From Saprospiraceae bacterium (GTDB lineage: Bacteria; Bacteroidota; Bacteroidia; Chitinophagales; Saprospiraceae): a stretch of 64,000 bases of DNA. The stretch covers positions 124,001-188,000 of the forward strand of contig JAEUUP010000089.1 of the NCBI GenBank assembly GCA_016787525.1, given 5' to 3'. The notes under the pieces are model-generated. The model made no database searches and was not told the DNA's origin. It saw only the letters and a list, made by a program, of their open reading frames with translations. The position numbers were made by a program, and so were the translations under genes. Below are positions 1 through 8,717 of this stretch, piece after piece (the stretch's first letter is position 1; each line of letters begins with the position of its first letter).

Positions 1-60
1 ACAATGTCAAGGAAATGTAAAAGCATTTTTTATCTGAAAAGCACGTCTTACATTTGAACC

Positions 61-1308
61 ATGAATCACAAAGTCATACGTCACTTAGTTATACTGGCAG
101 TCATTGCCCTCGCAGGTCTGATGACGGTGCAGATTGTCTGGTTCAAACAGGCTTATGACTTGCAGCAGCGTCAGTTTTCCGAAAAAGCCAACTCCGCTTT
201 GCATTTCACAGCCCAACAACTCAACCGCACGCAAGGTCAGCACCCTTTGGTCAACCAAACAGCGGCAAACACCTTCCGCGTGCAAATCAACGGTTGCCTC
301 AACGAGGACAGTTTGCCCTTGCAACTGCAAAAAGCCTTCATGCAATTCGGCACAGCGGGCGATTATGATGTGGTGGTGAACGATTGTGGCGACAAAAATC
401 GGTTGCTCAACTACAATTACAAGCTCTTGGTGGACAGCAACAAACTGTTCGCCCACAACAACCAACAAGAAGAGCCGTGCTACTACCTCAGCGTCACGTT
501 CAACAACAAACCCAAGACCTTGATGCAAGCGATGTGGTTTTGGGTGTTCGCTTCAGTCTGTTGTTTGTTGGTGCTGGTGTTTTTTGCGTACAGTTTGTAT
601 GCCTTGTTGAAAGAAAAACGCCTGTCGGAGATGAAACAAGATTTCGTCAGCAATATGACGCATGAGTTGAAAACCCCGATTGCCAATATCGCCGTCGCCA
701 GCGAGATGTTGAAGCATCCCCCCCTCAGTATGACGACCGAAAAAGTGCAACATTATGCCGATATTATCCAAAAAGAAAACAAACGATTGGAGGTTCAAGT
801 CGAACGCGTATTGACCATGGCTTTTTTGGAAGAAAAAAACCTCGACCTCCAATACGAAAAAGTGAACCTGCACCAACTTTTGGACGATGCGCTGTCTGGT
901 TTTGCCTTGCGAGTCCAGCAGCGTGGCGGGCGCATCCAATGGCATTGCAAAGCCGAACAACCGACCATCGAAGCCGACAAGTTTCATGTGCTGAATGTGA
1001 TTTACGGACTCTTGGACAATGCCGACAAGTATTCGCCCAGTCAACCCGACATTACTTTGGAGACCGAAAACACACCCAAAGGCTTGCGTCTGACGGTGGC
1101 AGACAAGGGCATCGGCATCATAAAAGAGGCACAAAAGCTGATTTTTGAGAAATTTTACCGCGTTCCAACGGGCAATGTCCACAATGTCAAAGGTTTCGGC
1201 TTGGGATTGACCTACGTAAAGATGATAGTCGAGGCACACGGTGGCAAGATAAAGGTAGAAAGTGAGCCGAATGTCGGCAGCCGCTTCTCAGTTTATTTCA
1301 ATGGTTGA
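61..1308 (+). CDS. Membrane sensor histidine kinase
   Basis: A 415-residue two-component sensor kinase. A first membrane segment lies near residues 9-29, an extracytoplasmic sensor region follows, and a second membrane segment lies near 155-183. The dimerisation/phosphoacceptor domain has the H-box MTHELKTPI with His201. The ATP-binding domain shows an N box (LLDNADKYS), a G1 box (DKGIGI) and a G2 box (GFGLGLTYVK). Such kinases phosphorylate a partner regulator, here most likely the OmpR-type protein at 1927. The sensor region matches nothing I recognise, so the stimulus is unknown. A copy of the dispersed word at 721 encodes PLS just after the H-box helix. Confidence 0.93.
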   Translation: MNHKVIRHLVILAVIALAGLMTVQIVWFKQAYDLQQRQFSEKANSALHFTAQQLNRTQGQHPLVNQTAANTFRVQINGCLNEDSLPLQLQKAFMQFGTAGDYDVVVNDCGDKNRLLNYNYKLLVDSNKLFAHNNQQEEPCYYLSVTFNNKPKTLMQAMWFWVFASVCCLLVLVFFAYSLYALLKEKRLSEMKQDFVSNMTHELKTPIANIAVASEMLKHPPLSMTTEKVQHYADIIQKENKRLEVQVERVLTMAFLEEKNLDLQYEKVNLHQLLDDALSGFALRVQQRGGRIQWHCKAEQPTIEADKFHVLNVIYGLLDNADKYSPSQPDITLETENTPKGLRLTVADKGIGIIKEAQKLIFEKFYRVPTGNVHNVKGFGLGLTYVKMIVEAHGGKIKVESEPNVGSRFSVYFNG

Positions 1309-1350
1309 ATGAATAAAGCGATTTAATAAACTTTTGTAAAAACAAGACAC

Positions 1351-1923
1351 ATGAAACTCAAATTTTGGCTCTTAACAGGCTTGTTACTCTTTTCGAGAGG
1401 CTGTGATTTTTACTCCACCAGCTTGTGGTTTTTCCAACCCGACGGTATGAAAGGCGAAATGAACCCTCTCACCTACTTTTTTGGCGTAGGTTGGAACGGT
1501 TTAATCCTCGCCAACGTCATCGTTATCAGCTTGATACTTCACGCATTTTATCAGTACAGCTATCATAAAACAAAACCCCAGTTCACAACTCGGCCCAAGG
1601 ACTATATGGACTATGGCTCGCTCTTATACTTCAATCAATCAGGTCAATTGTACAAATTAATGTATCAATGCCCTAAGAATCACTCTGTTGCTTGGCAGCA
1701 TTTTGGTTATATTGTGGTGCGTGTCGTCATCATTTTAAGCTTTTTAGCCCCTGCTCACAACCTTTTGCAATACTACAATGTCGCAACGTATGACCTTGTA
1801 CTTGATGCCATTCACCTTGTCATGCGACCATTGCTCTTGATGGCTCTATTCGGTATCGCGTTATTGGTTTATTTTCAAATAAGGATTCTAAAAAAAGAGT
1901 TCGCAAAACTACCCCCTCAGTAA
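1351..1923 (+). CDS. Hypothetical multi-pass membrane protein between kinase and regulator
   Basis: A 190-residue protein of unknown function. The N terminus is hydrophobic (MKLKFWLLTGLLLFSRG), and further membrane segments lie near residues 45-65, 118-138 and 150-178. The pattern D-Y-S-T-S with a following E-x-N-P-L near the N terminus suggests a conserved membrane family, but I cannot name it. It lies 42 bases after the kinase and 3 bases before the response regulator, so all three are probably co-transcribed and it may modulate the sensor. Its last codons and stop (CCC CCT CAG TAA) lie in a copy of the dispersed word. Confidence 0.8.
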   Translation: MKLKFWLLTGLLLFSRGCDFYSTSLWFFQPDGMKGEMNPLTYFFGVGWNGLILANVIVISLILHAFYQYSYHKTKPQFTTRPKDYMDYGSLLYFNQSGQLYKLMYQCPKNHSVAWQHFGYIVVRVVIILSFLAPAHNLLQYYNVATYDLVLDAIHLVMRPLLLMALFGIALLVYFQIRILKKEFAKLPPQ

Positions 1924-1926
1924 AAC

Positions 1927-2670
1927 ATGGCTTTATCGAACTCAAAAACCAAAATTCTCTTAGTCGAAGACGATGCCAGCATGGGCTTTCTGGTGAAAGA
2001 CTACCTCGAAATGACGGGTTTCGCCGTCACGCTCTTGACACAAGGCGACGCAGTGCTGCCTGTCTTCCTCCAAGACGCGTTTCACCTGTGCCTACTCGAT
2101 GTTATGCTGCCACAAAAAGACGGTTTTGCTGTCGCAACCGACATCAGACGACACGACACAGACATACCAATCATCTTTTTGACTGCCAAAAACATGAAAG
2201 AAGACCGCCTAAAAGGCTTTAAACTCGGTGGCGACGACTATGTGACCAAACCTTTCAGCATCGAAGAGCTGCATTTGCGCATCGAAGCCGTTTTGAAACG
2301 CACTTACGCCCACACGACCCGCGAAGAAGAGAAATTAATCATTCGTTTCGGTCATTCGTCATTCGATACCGTCAATCAATGCCTCGTAACAGCCACCGAA
2401 CGTTTCGATTTGACCTATCGAGAAGCCAAATTGCTCAAAGTATTTTGTCAAAACAAAAACAAACTACTCGAACGCGACTTTATCAACCAAACCGTATGGG
2501 CAGACGAAGGCATCATCGTTGGACGCAGCGTGGATGTATTCGTCTCCCGCTTGCGCAAACTCTTGAAAAACGACCCCTCAGTAAAAATCTCAAACGTTCA
2601 CAGCGTCGGCTACCGCTTTGAAGTCGCTGACACGGAGACAAACACCCCTTTTTCAGAAACAATCATTTAA
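1927..2670 (+). CDS. OmpR/PhoB-family response regulator
   Basis: A 247-residue DNA-binding response regulator. The receiver domain (about 8-125) has the acidic pair (VEDD), the phosphoacceptor Asp58 in LLDVMLP, a Thr in FLTAKN and the conserved Lys in VTKPFS. A winged-helix output domain fills about 140-235 (LTYREAKLLKVF, ending VHSVGYRFEV). It starts 3 bases after the preceding membrane protein, forming a kinase, membrane protein and regulator operon. A copy of the dispersed word at 2574 encodes PSV in the winged helix. The next gene starts 25 bases after its stop. Confidence 0.94.
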   Translation: MALSNSKTKILLVEDDASMGFLVKDYLEMTGFAVTLLTQGDAVLPVFLQDAFHLCLLDVMLPQKDGFAVATDIRRHDTDIPIIFLTAKNMKEDRLKGFKLGGDDYVTKPFSIEELHLRIEAVLKRTYAHTTREEEKLIIRFGHSSFDTVNQCLVTATERFDLTYREAKLLKVFCQNKNKLLERDFINQTVWADEGIIVGRSVDVFVSRLRKLLKNDPSVKISNVHSVGYRFEVADTETNTPFSETII

Positions 2671-2695
2671 TTTTTCATCAAAAACAGTTAAAAAC

Positions 2696-3586
2696 ATGAA
2701 AAAGCTTTGCACTTTGTTCTGCTTCATGGCTCTGCCATGCCTCTTATTGGCTCAAAAACCCGTCGCACACCTTTGGGGCAGCGTCACCCGCGACTCACTC
2801 TTGCAAGAACCACACGCCACATGGTTCAAAAAGAACTACGACGACTACAAACCCAACGCCGACATCGTCGCCCAGCTCAAACGCTTGCCCACGAAAGACC
2901 TTCACATCAAGATTTTCTTCGGCTCATGGTGCGGCGACACCAAACGAGAGATGCCCCGACTGCTGAAAGTCTTAGACGACATCGGTTTTCCGAGCGCGCA
3001 CATCCATTTCATCGCCGTTTCATCGGACGATGCGGTGTACAAACAGTCGAAAAACAGAGAAGAACGCGGGTACAATGTCTTTCGAGTCGGTTGTTATGTC
3101 ATCGAAAAGAACGGTCGGGAGGTCAACCGCATCATCGAGTATCCTGCCTATTCGATGGAACGTGATTTGCTCACCATTTTCACAGGTCAAAACTATACCC
3201 CTCAGTATGCCGCCTATTCGACCATCACTCAATGGTTGAAAAACGGCGACCTACTGGACGACAACACCTCTCCCGCGAGTTTGGCGACTCAGATTAAGAC
3301 CCAAGTCAGCTCCATGAGCGACCTGAACGCCTGCGGTTACGTCCTCTTAGCCGACGGCAAACTCAAAGAAGCGGTCAAAATCTTCCGCATCAACGCCAAT
3401 CTATTCCCTGACAACGCCAACACCTACCACAGCCTCGCCGAAGGCTGGCTGACATTGGGCGATAAAGACAAAGCCCTCGCCGTTTTAGAATACGGTTTGC
3501 AAATCAACAAAAGCCCCGACATGGTCAAAGAGTATTTGGCATTGCACAAGAAGATTGTGAGTGGCGAGGCAGTTAAGTCGCATTAG
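2696..3586 (+). CDS. Secreted thioredoxin-like protein with TPR-like C terminus
   Basis: The ATG at 2696 is chosen because it gives a clean signal peptide (MKKLCTLFCFMALPCLLLAQ); the frame is open further upstream but overlaps the regulator gene. The 296-residue product has a thioredoxin-like domain (about 65-165) with FFGSWCGDTKREMPR at the active-site position. Only Cys79 is present; the second Cys of a CxxC pair is replaced, so classical disulfide exchange is doubtful. Residues about 215-290 contain helix pairs of TPR type (LKEAVKIFRINANLFPDNAN, DKALAVLEYGLQIN). It probably acts in the periplasm or outside the cell. Its place after a two-component operon may mean shared regulation. Confidence 0.85.
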   Translation: MKKLCTLFCFMALPCLLLAQKPVAHLWGSVTRDSLLQEPHATWFKKNYDDYKPNADIVAQLKRLPTKDLHIKIFFGSWCGDTKREMPRLLKVLDDIGFPSAHIHFIAVSSDDAVYKQSKNREERGYNVFRVGCYVIEKNGREVNRIIEYPAYSMERDLLTIFTGQNYTPQYAAYSTITQWLKNGDLLDDNTSPASLATQIKTQVSSMSDLNACGYVLLADGKLKEAVKIFRINANLFPDNANTYHSLAEGWLTLGDKDKALAVLEYGLQINKSPDMVKEYLALHKKIVSGEAVKSH

Positions 3587-3627
3587 GGGAATTGACCGAT
3601 GATGCAGTTTGGGTGGTGCGTTGTCGG

Positions 3628-4980
3628 TCATTCTTCATACTTCCGAAACACAAAATAGCCTGCTGTGCAGAACACAAAAGCCGCCACCACAGTCAACTGA
3701 ACACCATAAGGATTCTCGACGCTCTTGCCATAGACCAACAAGGACGGAAACAGCAGATTGGCGAGCGAAATACCGACTTTCATCATAAAAGCCGCCACTG
3801 CGTAGAACATACCTGCTTGATTTTTGCCCGTCAGAGCCTCATTTTTGTGGATGCAATCGGCAACAAAGGTATTCGGCAAGATGCCAAAGGTCGCCAACGG
3901 GAACGCGGCTAAAACAGTGACGAGTATGAAGCGCACAATGCCTTCAAGAGGTAACAGTAAAATGGCGAAAATGACCAAAAATGTGAGAAATGCAACCAAT
4001 GTAATGGTCTTTTTGGAAAACCCCGCTTGCAACTTGCCCATCAATGGATAAAACAAAAAGCTGGTGAAAAAGCTACCAATACCAAAATAAGTCGCATAAG
4101 ACTTATCCAAACCCAACAACAAGGTGACATAAAAGATGATACCCGCTTGCACGAACGTCAAAGCCAGCCAATAGAGCAGATAGGACGTGGCAAAATAGCG
4201 GAAAGGTCGGTTTTGGAAAACCGATTGCAGTGATTTGATAAAGTTTTCATGCGATTCACTCTGTAAAGCATACTTTTTTTCGTCGAGAAAGAAAACAGGA
4301 ACGAGCAAAAACACCACCGATAGCAGTGCAAACAACCCCACCGTCTTCTGAAACGCCCATACTGAGGGGTCCCCTTTCGATTCAAAAAAGCCTTGCAAGG
4401 CGGGCGTGGTGTTGCCAATCAAAAAACCCAAAGCCCAAGTGATGGAAATGATGGTCGAGATACGCAGACGGTCACTCCCCACATGTCCCAATTCAGAAAT
4501 CAGAGCCGCATACGGTATCATATACATCGCCAAACTGACATAGAACACAAAGACCACCGCAGTCAACCACAGCGCATTGGTCACAGACACCCCCTCAGTC
4601 ATCGGATGAAACATGGCGTAGGATGTAGCAGCCAAAGGCAAAGCCGCAATCGCCATAAACGTTTTGCGCTTACCAAAGGATGTAGTCATTTTGTCCGACC
4701 AATTCGCCACAAAAGGGTCAATAAACGCATCGAACAAGCGTCCGCTGAAGCTGATAAGCCCCAACAAGGTCAACCCCAAAAATGATAAGGTCGGTATATA
4801 ACTTGGGAATAAGGTTCGAGAAGCGGTATCTTCGGGTGGCATATAAAAATAACTCAACAACGAGCCAACGCCATAGGAAGCCAAAGACCAGCCCAATTGT
4901 CCACAGGCGTAAATCCAAATAACAGAAAGAGGAGGGCGCATAGGTATGTTTACAGTCGTTTGTTCGATTGTCTTGTTCAT
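3628..4980 (-). CDS. MFS transporter, glycoside-pentoside-hexuronide:cation symporter type
   Basis: A 450-residue membrane protein with about twelve hydrophobic segments. The N-terminal half has the MFS_2/GPH pattern: SGRLFDAFIDPFVANWSDK, then TSFGKRKTFM in the cytoplasmic loop. Relatives move sugars or other small molecules with Na+ or H+; the substrate cannot be read here. It converges on the thioredoxin-like gene and diverges from fabH at 5190. A copy of the dispersed word at 4360 encodes DPSVW, and a near-copy at 4591 encodes TEG. Confidence 0.9.
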   Translation of the reverse strand: MNKTIEQTTVNIPMRPPLSVIWIYACGQLGWSLASYGVGSLLSYFYMPPEDTASRTLFPSYIPTLSFLGLTLLGLISFSGRLFDAFIDPFVANWSDKMTTSFGKRKTFMAIAALPLAATSYAMFHPMTEGVSVTNALWLTAVVFVFYVSLAMYMIPYAALISELGHVGSDRLRISTIISITWALGFLIGNTTPALQGFFESKGDPSVWAFQKTVGLFALLSVVFLLVPVFFLDEKKYALQSESHENFIKSLQSVFQNRPFRYFATSYLLYWLALTFVQAGIIFYVTLLLGLDKSYATYFGIGSFFTSFLFYPLMGKLQAGFSKKTITLVAFLTFLVIFAILLLPLEGIVRFILVTVLAAFPLATFGILPNTFVADCIHKNEALTGKNQAGMFYAVAAFMMKVGISLANLLFPSLLVYGKSVENPYGVQLTVVAAFVFCTAGYFVFRKYEE

Positions 4981-5075
4981 TCAATTCTTCATTTTATATT
5001 CCATAAAAGCCTGTTTTAAAATGTATTGTGTAGCTTTCTATCGAAAAAAATAGAATTTATTGGAAAGACTTGAAA

Positions 5076-5083
5076 CAAAATTA
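5076..5083 (-). promoter_or_regulatory. Probable promoter of the MFS transporter gene
   Basis: Read on the minus strand the bases are TAATTTTG, matching the Bacteroidota TAnnTTTG element, about 95 bases upstream of the transporter ATG at 4980. The upstream TTTG box is poor (TTTCG at about 21 bases). Confidence 0.45.
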
Positions 5084-5189
5084 GTCAAATATCCTTTTCA
5101 TTTATCGAAACTTAGCTAATTTTCGCCAATAAGTTTATCCCCCCCTCAGTAAACTGACTTATTTTGACTAATCATTTAAACCTAACAGG

Positions 5190-6257
5190 ATGCGACATTC
5201 AAAAATAGCGGGCATCGGAAAGTATTTGCCTGAAAAAGTGACCACAAACGACGACCTCTCAAAAGTGATGGAAACCACCGACGAGTGGATTCAAGAACGC
5301 ACAGGCATCAAAGAGCGTCGGTACGGCAAAAAACACGAAGAAACAACGACCACAATGGGCGCACGCGCTGCCGCAATCGCCATAGAACGCGCTGGCATAC
5401 AGAAAGAAGACATAGATTTTATCATTTTCGCCACTTTGAGTCCCGACTACTATTTCCCAGGTTGTGGTGTACTGGTGCAACGCGAGTTGGGCATCACACA
5501 CAAAGAAGTGGGTGCATTGGATATTCGCAATCAGTGTTCGGGTTTTGTCTATGCACTCTCTATTGCCGACCAATTTGTGAAAACAGGCATGTATAAAAAC
5601 GTGTTGGTGATTGGTGCGGAGATGCACTCGATGGGTTTGGACTTCACGACACGCGGTCGCAACGTGACGGTCATCTTCGGCGACGGTGCAGGAGCAGTTG
5701 TGCTACAACCCTCAGATGACGATAGTCAGATTTTGACAACTAAACTCCATGCAGACGGTACTCATGCGGAGAAATTAGCCTATATCAACCCAGGCTCACA
5801 CGGCGGCTATCATTCAAAAAGATTGGGCGAAGAGGTGGATTATGGCTATCCAGACGACGATACCTATGGCGGCATATTCCTCACACAACACATGATGGAC
5901 AATGCACAGACTTATCCGAACATGGAAGGTCAGTTTGTGTTCAAATTAGCGGTTCAGAAGTTCCCAGAAGTCATCATGGAAGCCCTCACAGAACAAGGTT
6001 TGAAGCCGAGCGACATCAATATGCTCATTCCACATCAAGCCAACTTACGGATTTCGCAATTCGTACAACGCAAAATGGGCTTACGCGACGACCAAGTGTG
6101 GAACAATATCCAAAAATACGGCAACACAACGGCTGCCTCAGTGCCTATCGCCCTCTGCGAAGCCTACGAAGCAGGTGCTATCAAGAAAGGTGACTTGGTG
6201 TGCTTGGCGGCGTTTGGTAGTGGGTTCACTTGGGGTTCGGCTTTGATACGGTGGTAA
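5190..6257 (+). CDS. fabH: 3-oxoacyl-ACP synthase III (KAS III)
   Basis: A 355-residue thiolase-fold condensing enzyme. The catalytic triad is visible: Cys116 in RNQCSGFVYAL, His282 in LIPHQANLR and Asn312 in YGNTTAASVP. KAS III starts fatty-acid elongation by joining acetyl-CoA or a short acyl-CoA with malonyl-ACP in the cytoplasm. It stands alone between a divergent transporter and a secreted-protein gene, not in a fab cluster, and is slightly longer than the common form of about 320-335 residues. A specialised KAS III for a secondary acyl product is therefore possible. A copy of the dispersed word lies about 50 bases upstream. Confidence 0.9.
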   Translation: MRHSKIAGIGKYLPEKVTTNDDLSKVMETTDEWIQERTGIKERRYGKKHEETTTTMGARAAAIAIERAGIQKEDIDFIIFATLSPDYYFPGCGVLVQRELGITHKEVGALDIRNQCSGFVYALSIADQFVKTGMYKNVLVIGAEMHSMGLDFTTRGRNVTVIFGDGAGAVVLQPSDDDSQILTTKLHADGTHAEKLAYINPGSHGGYHSKRLGEEVDYGYPDDDTYGGIFLTQHMMDNAQTYPNMEGQFVFKLAVQKFPEVIMEALTEQGLKPSDINMLIPHQANLRISQFVQRKMGLRDDQVWNNIQKYGNTTAASVPIALCEAYEAGAIKKGDLVCLAAFGSGFTWGSALIRW

Positions 6258-6264
6258 GTTTGAA

Positions 6265-6296
6265 TTGAGGATTGTGAAATGATTCACAATCCTCAA
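6265..6296 (+). terminator. Terminator-like hairpin after fabH
   Basis: Perfect 14-base arms (TTGAGGATTGTGAA and its complement) close a 4-base loop directly after fabH. The following T tract is weak, so termination efficiency is uncertain. Confidence 0.65.
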
Positions 6297-6414
6297 CTCA
6301 TAATGAACTTTTTATGTGTCACATTTGGTTTAGTCCTTCGATACAAAAAATGTTGCACAGTATTTGGTTGCATACTTTTGTAAACTTTTTATTCACCTAA
6401 AAACCCTTTCTATT

Positions 6415-8046
6415 ATGTATTCTTTCAAAACCGTTCTCAGAACGTCACTGTTTTTGCTTGTTGGCTTACAAACAAACATGGCTCAAAGCGTTGACCCGCT
6501 TAATTATATTCCCAAAAAGTCGCAAAATATCTTTGTTCTCAACACCCCCTCAGTAGTTGGGAAGATGGACGTGGCAGCATTGAAGGAATTAGACTTCGTC
6601 AAAGACTTTACAGCCAATCCGAGTGGCAAAAAAGCCTTATCATTGATGGTCAACCCTGCTGAATCAGGCATCAATTTCTTGAAACCCATTACAATTGCCA
6701 TTTCAGACTTAGAAGACACAAAGTTTCAGACAATAAATATCATCATTCCGTTGGCAAATGCGGCAAAATTTAAGTCTGTGATGTCTGAAAACAAGTCCAA
6801 TATCACCCAAAAAGGCAACTTGACCGTCATTGAAAATGACTCGACCAACTTTTTTTGGAATGATAAGATGCTCGTCGTGGCTTCTTTGAAAAAGAAAAAA
6901 GACCCGATGGCGGCTTTTGCGCAACAAGACACAACTGAGGAGCAACCTGCACCGCCGAAAATAGACCCCTCAGTATATTTTGACAACAACGAGACAAACG
7001 ACAAAGCCGATGCGCTCCGCGAATTGATGCGCACGCCTCACGACATCTACATCTACCAAACCACCGATGGCACAGGCAAAAGCATGAAAGGCATGATGGC
7101 AAGCATGATGTTCGGCTTGAAACCCAATGACCTCGATGGCAATGTGACAACAGGCTGGGCAGACTTTGAAAAAGGGCGTATCTACGGCGAAACGTCGCAA
7201 AAAATGAACGAAGCCATGACTCAGAAGTTTGCTTCGCTCGGCAGACCCAAACCTTCGGTGAATTGGAATCAATACGTCAACACCAACAGCAAGCCTGTGA
7301 TGCTCATGTCGTTTTCGCTCAACCCAATGGGTTTGAAACAGATGCTCTCAGAAAACGAAATGCTGAAAATGGGTGCAGAAAAAGCCATGACTAAGTCGGG
7401 AGGTAAGTTTTCGATGGATAATGTTTTAGCAGCATTCGGAGGCGATGTGTTTGCAACATTTGCAATGGACGATAAAGACGCAAGTTTTTTGATTGGCTTA
7501 TCTGTTTCGGACAAAAAGTCAGTTGAAAAATTGATGACAGATGAGTTTAAGTTCAAAAAAATGAGCAAAAACCTCTACTACTCAGAGCCAAAAGCCGAAC
7601 CTGCCAAAACAGAACAGTCTGACGACGAGCCTGCACCGACAACTCTCCCCAAAGCAAAGACCAAAACCTTCTTTTTGTTCAAAGACGATGTGGTTTTGAT
7701 TGGCAAAGAGAAACAAATCATGGCTTTGAAAGAAGCTCCTAAGCTTACCAACATGGTGGAAACCAGTGAATGGCAAAAATCTTTGAAAAACAAACCTGTC
7801 AATCTCTTATTTGACTTTAGTGCTATCGCAAGTTCATTAGGGCCATTGGCACAAGGCAAACTCGATGATATTCCATTCGAATCAATGAGTATGACCATGG
7901 CTAACAAAGTCTCGACTTTTGAACTCAAGATGAACGACAAGGAACACAATGCCTTGACTTCTTTCTTCCAATTCGTGGATAAAACCATGAAAGAGAAAAA
8001 AGAGAAAGCAAAAATGTTGGAAAACATAGAAGAGAAAAAGGATTAA
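6415..8046 (+). CDS. Secreted hypothetical protein (DUF4836-like)
   Basis: The ATG at 6415 is chosen over the longer frame because it gives a signal peptide (MYSFKTVLRTSLFLLVGLQTNMAQ). The 543-residue mature protein begins DPLNYIPKKSQNIFVLNTPSVV, which recalls the DUF4836 family of Bacteroidota; I offer that as a possible match only. It is rich in Met, Lys and Asp, with no catalytic motif visible, and ends in a charged helix (MKEKKEKAKMLENIEEKKD). A TACTTTTG element at 6373-6380 could be its -7 box. Copies of the dispersed word at 6546 and 6966 both encode PSV. Function unknown. Confidence 0.8.
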   Translation: MYSFKTVLRTSLFLLVGLQTNMAQSVDPLNYIPKKSQNIFVLNTPSVVGKMDVAALKELDFVKDFTANPSGKKALSLMVNPAESGINFLKPITIAISDLEDTKFQTINIIIPLANAAKFKSVMSENKSNITQKGNLTVIENDSTNFFWNDKMLVVASLKKKKDPMAAFAQQDTTEEQPAPPKIDPSVYFDNNETNDKADALRELMRTPHDIYIYQTTDGTGKSMKGMMASMMFGLKPNDLDGNVTTGWADFEKGRIYGETSQKMNEAMTQKFASLGRPKPSVNWNQYVNTNSKPVMLMSFSLNPMGLKQMLSENEMLKMGAEKAMTKSGGKFSMDNVLAAFGGDVFATFAMDDKDASFLIGLSVSDKKSVEKLMTDEFKFKKMSKNLYYSEPKAEPAKTEQSDDEPAPTTLPKAKTKTFFLFKDDVVLIGKEKQIMALKEAPKLTNMVETSEWQKSLKNKPVNLLFDFSAIASSLGPLAQGKLDDIPFESMSMTMANKVSTFELKMNDKEHNALTSFFQFVDKTMKEKKEKAKMLENIEEKKD

Positions 8047-8064
8047 AGACAATAGGTCGAAACA

Positions 8065-8121
8065 GAGAAACAAGATATGGACAGCATTTATACTGAGGGG
8101 TGCTGTCCTATTTTGTTTCTC
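8065..8121. terminator. Bidirectional terminator hairpin with the dispersed word in its loop
   Basis: The inner arms GGACAGCA (8079-8086) and TGCTGTCC (8101-8108) are extended outward by GAGAAACAAGATA pairing with TATTTTGTTTCTC, with one bulged base and one wobble pair. It lies between convergent genes and touches the stop of the deformylase gene. The 14-base loop is almost entirely the TACTGAGGGG word. Confidence 0.8.
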
Positions 8122-8611
8122 ACTTACGCCACCTAAACGATTGATTGTCAATGGCTCTTTGCGTGGCTAAAATACCATCTAAATGATCGTATTCATGTTG
8201 CAGCAGTTCGGACAAACTGCCTTCGAGGTGCATCTCCTGCATCTGCCAATCCAAATCACGATATTGAATAGTGCAGGAATAGTGTCGCTCTAAATGCACC
8301 AATAAATTAGGAAAACACATACAATCGTCCCAAACCAGCATCTTTTCATCGCTCAAATCCGTCAAAACGGGATTAATGAACACCACAGGTTTGTCAATAT
8401 ACATATAAATCAGCCGCTTCATCACCCCGATTTGTGGCGCAGCAATGCCCCGAAACGCGCCATAATGGGCAAATCGTTCTTTAAACTCAAACAAAATATC
8501 GTGCAAGTCTTCGATAACAGGTTTGAGGTTTTCAATTTCATCGCGCTCAATAGGCTCTGAAACAAGGTGCAGACGTGGGTCGCCCAGTAGAATGATTTTG
8601 TTGGATTTCAT
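8120..8611 (-). CDS. Peptide deformylase-family protein
   Basis: A 163-residue metallohydrolase of the deformylase family, which removes the formyl group from nascent N-terminal Met. Motif 1 is GIAAPQ (residues 55-60). Motif 3 is the zinc helix HEYDH (139-143). Motif 2, normally EGCLS, reads DDCMCFPN, keeping the metal-ligand Cys97 but with changed neighbours. It is somewhat shorter than the housekeeping enzyme and stands alone, so it is probably a secondary deformylase; activity is likely but not certain. The long hairpin at 8065-8121 ends it. Confidence 0.85.
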   Translation of the reverse strand: MKSNKIILLGDPRLHLVSEPIERDEIENLKPVIEDLHDILFEFKERFAHYGAFRGIAAPQIGVMKRLIYMYIDKPVVFINPVLTDLSDEKMLVWDDCMCFPNLLVHLERHYSCTIQYRDLDWQMQEMHLEGSLSELLQHEYDHLDGILATQRAIDNQSFRWRK

Positions 8612-8717
8612 ACTTATTGAATTTATATTTTCAGAGCAACATTAATCAGAATTCGTAAATTGCTGTAATTTTTAGACCTAAAAAATAACGTTTTATTCAC
8701 TTTAAAATATCAATATC

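Noticed and set aside
553..1239. A 228-codon minus-strand frame opposite the histidine kinase gene
   Set aside because: It lies antisense to a clear kinase with all motifs, and its product is not protein-like.
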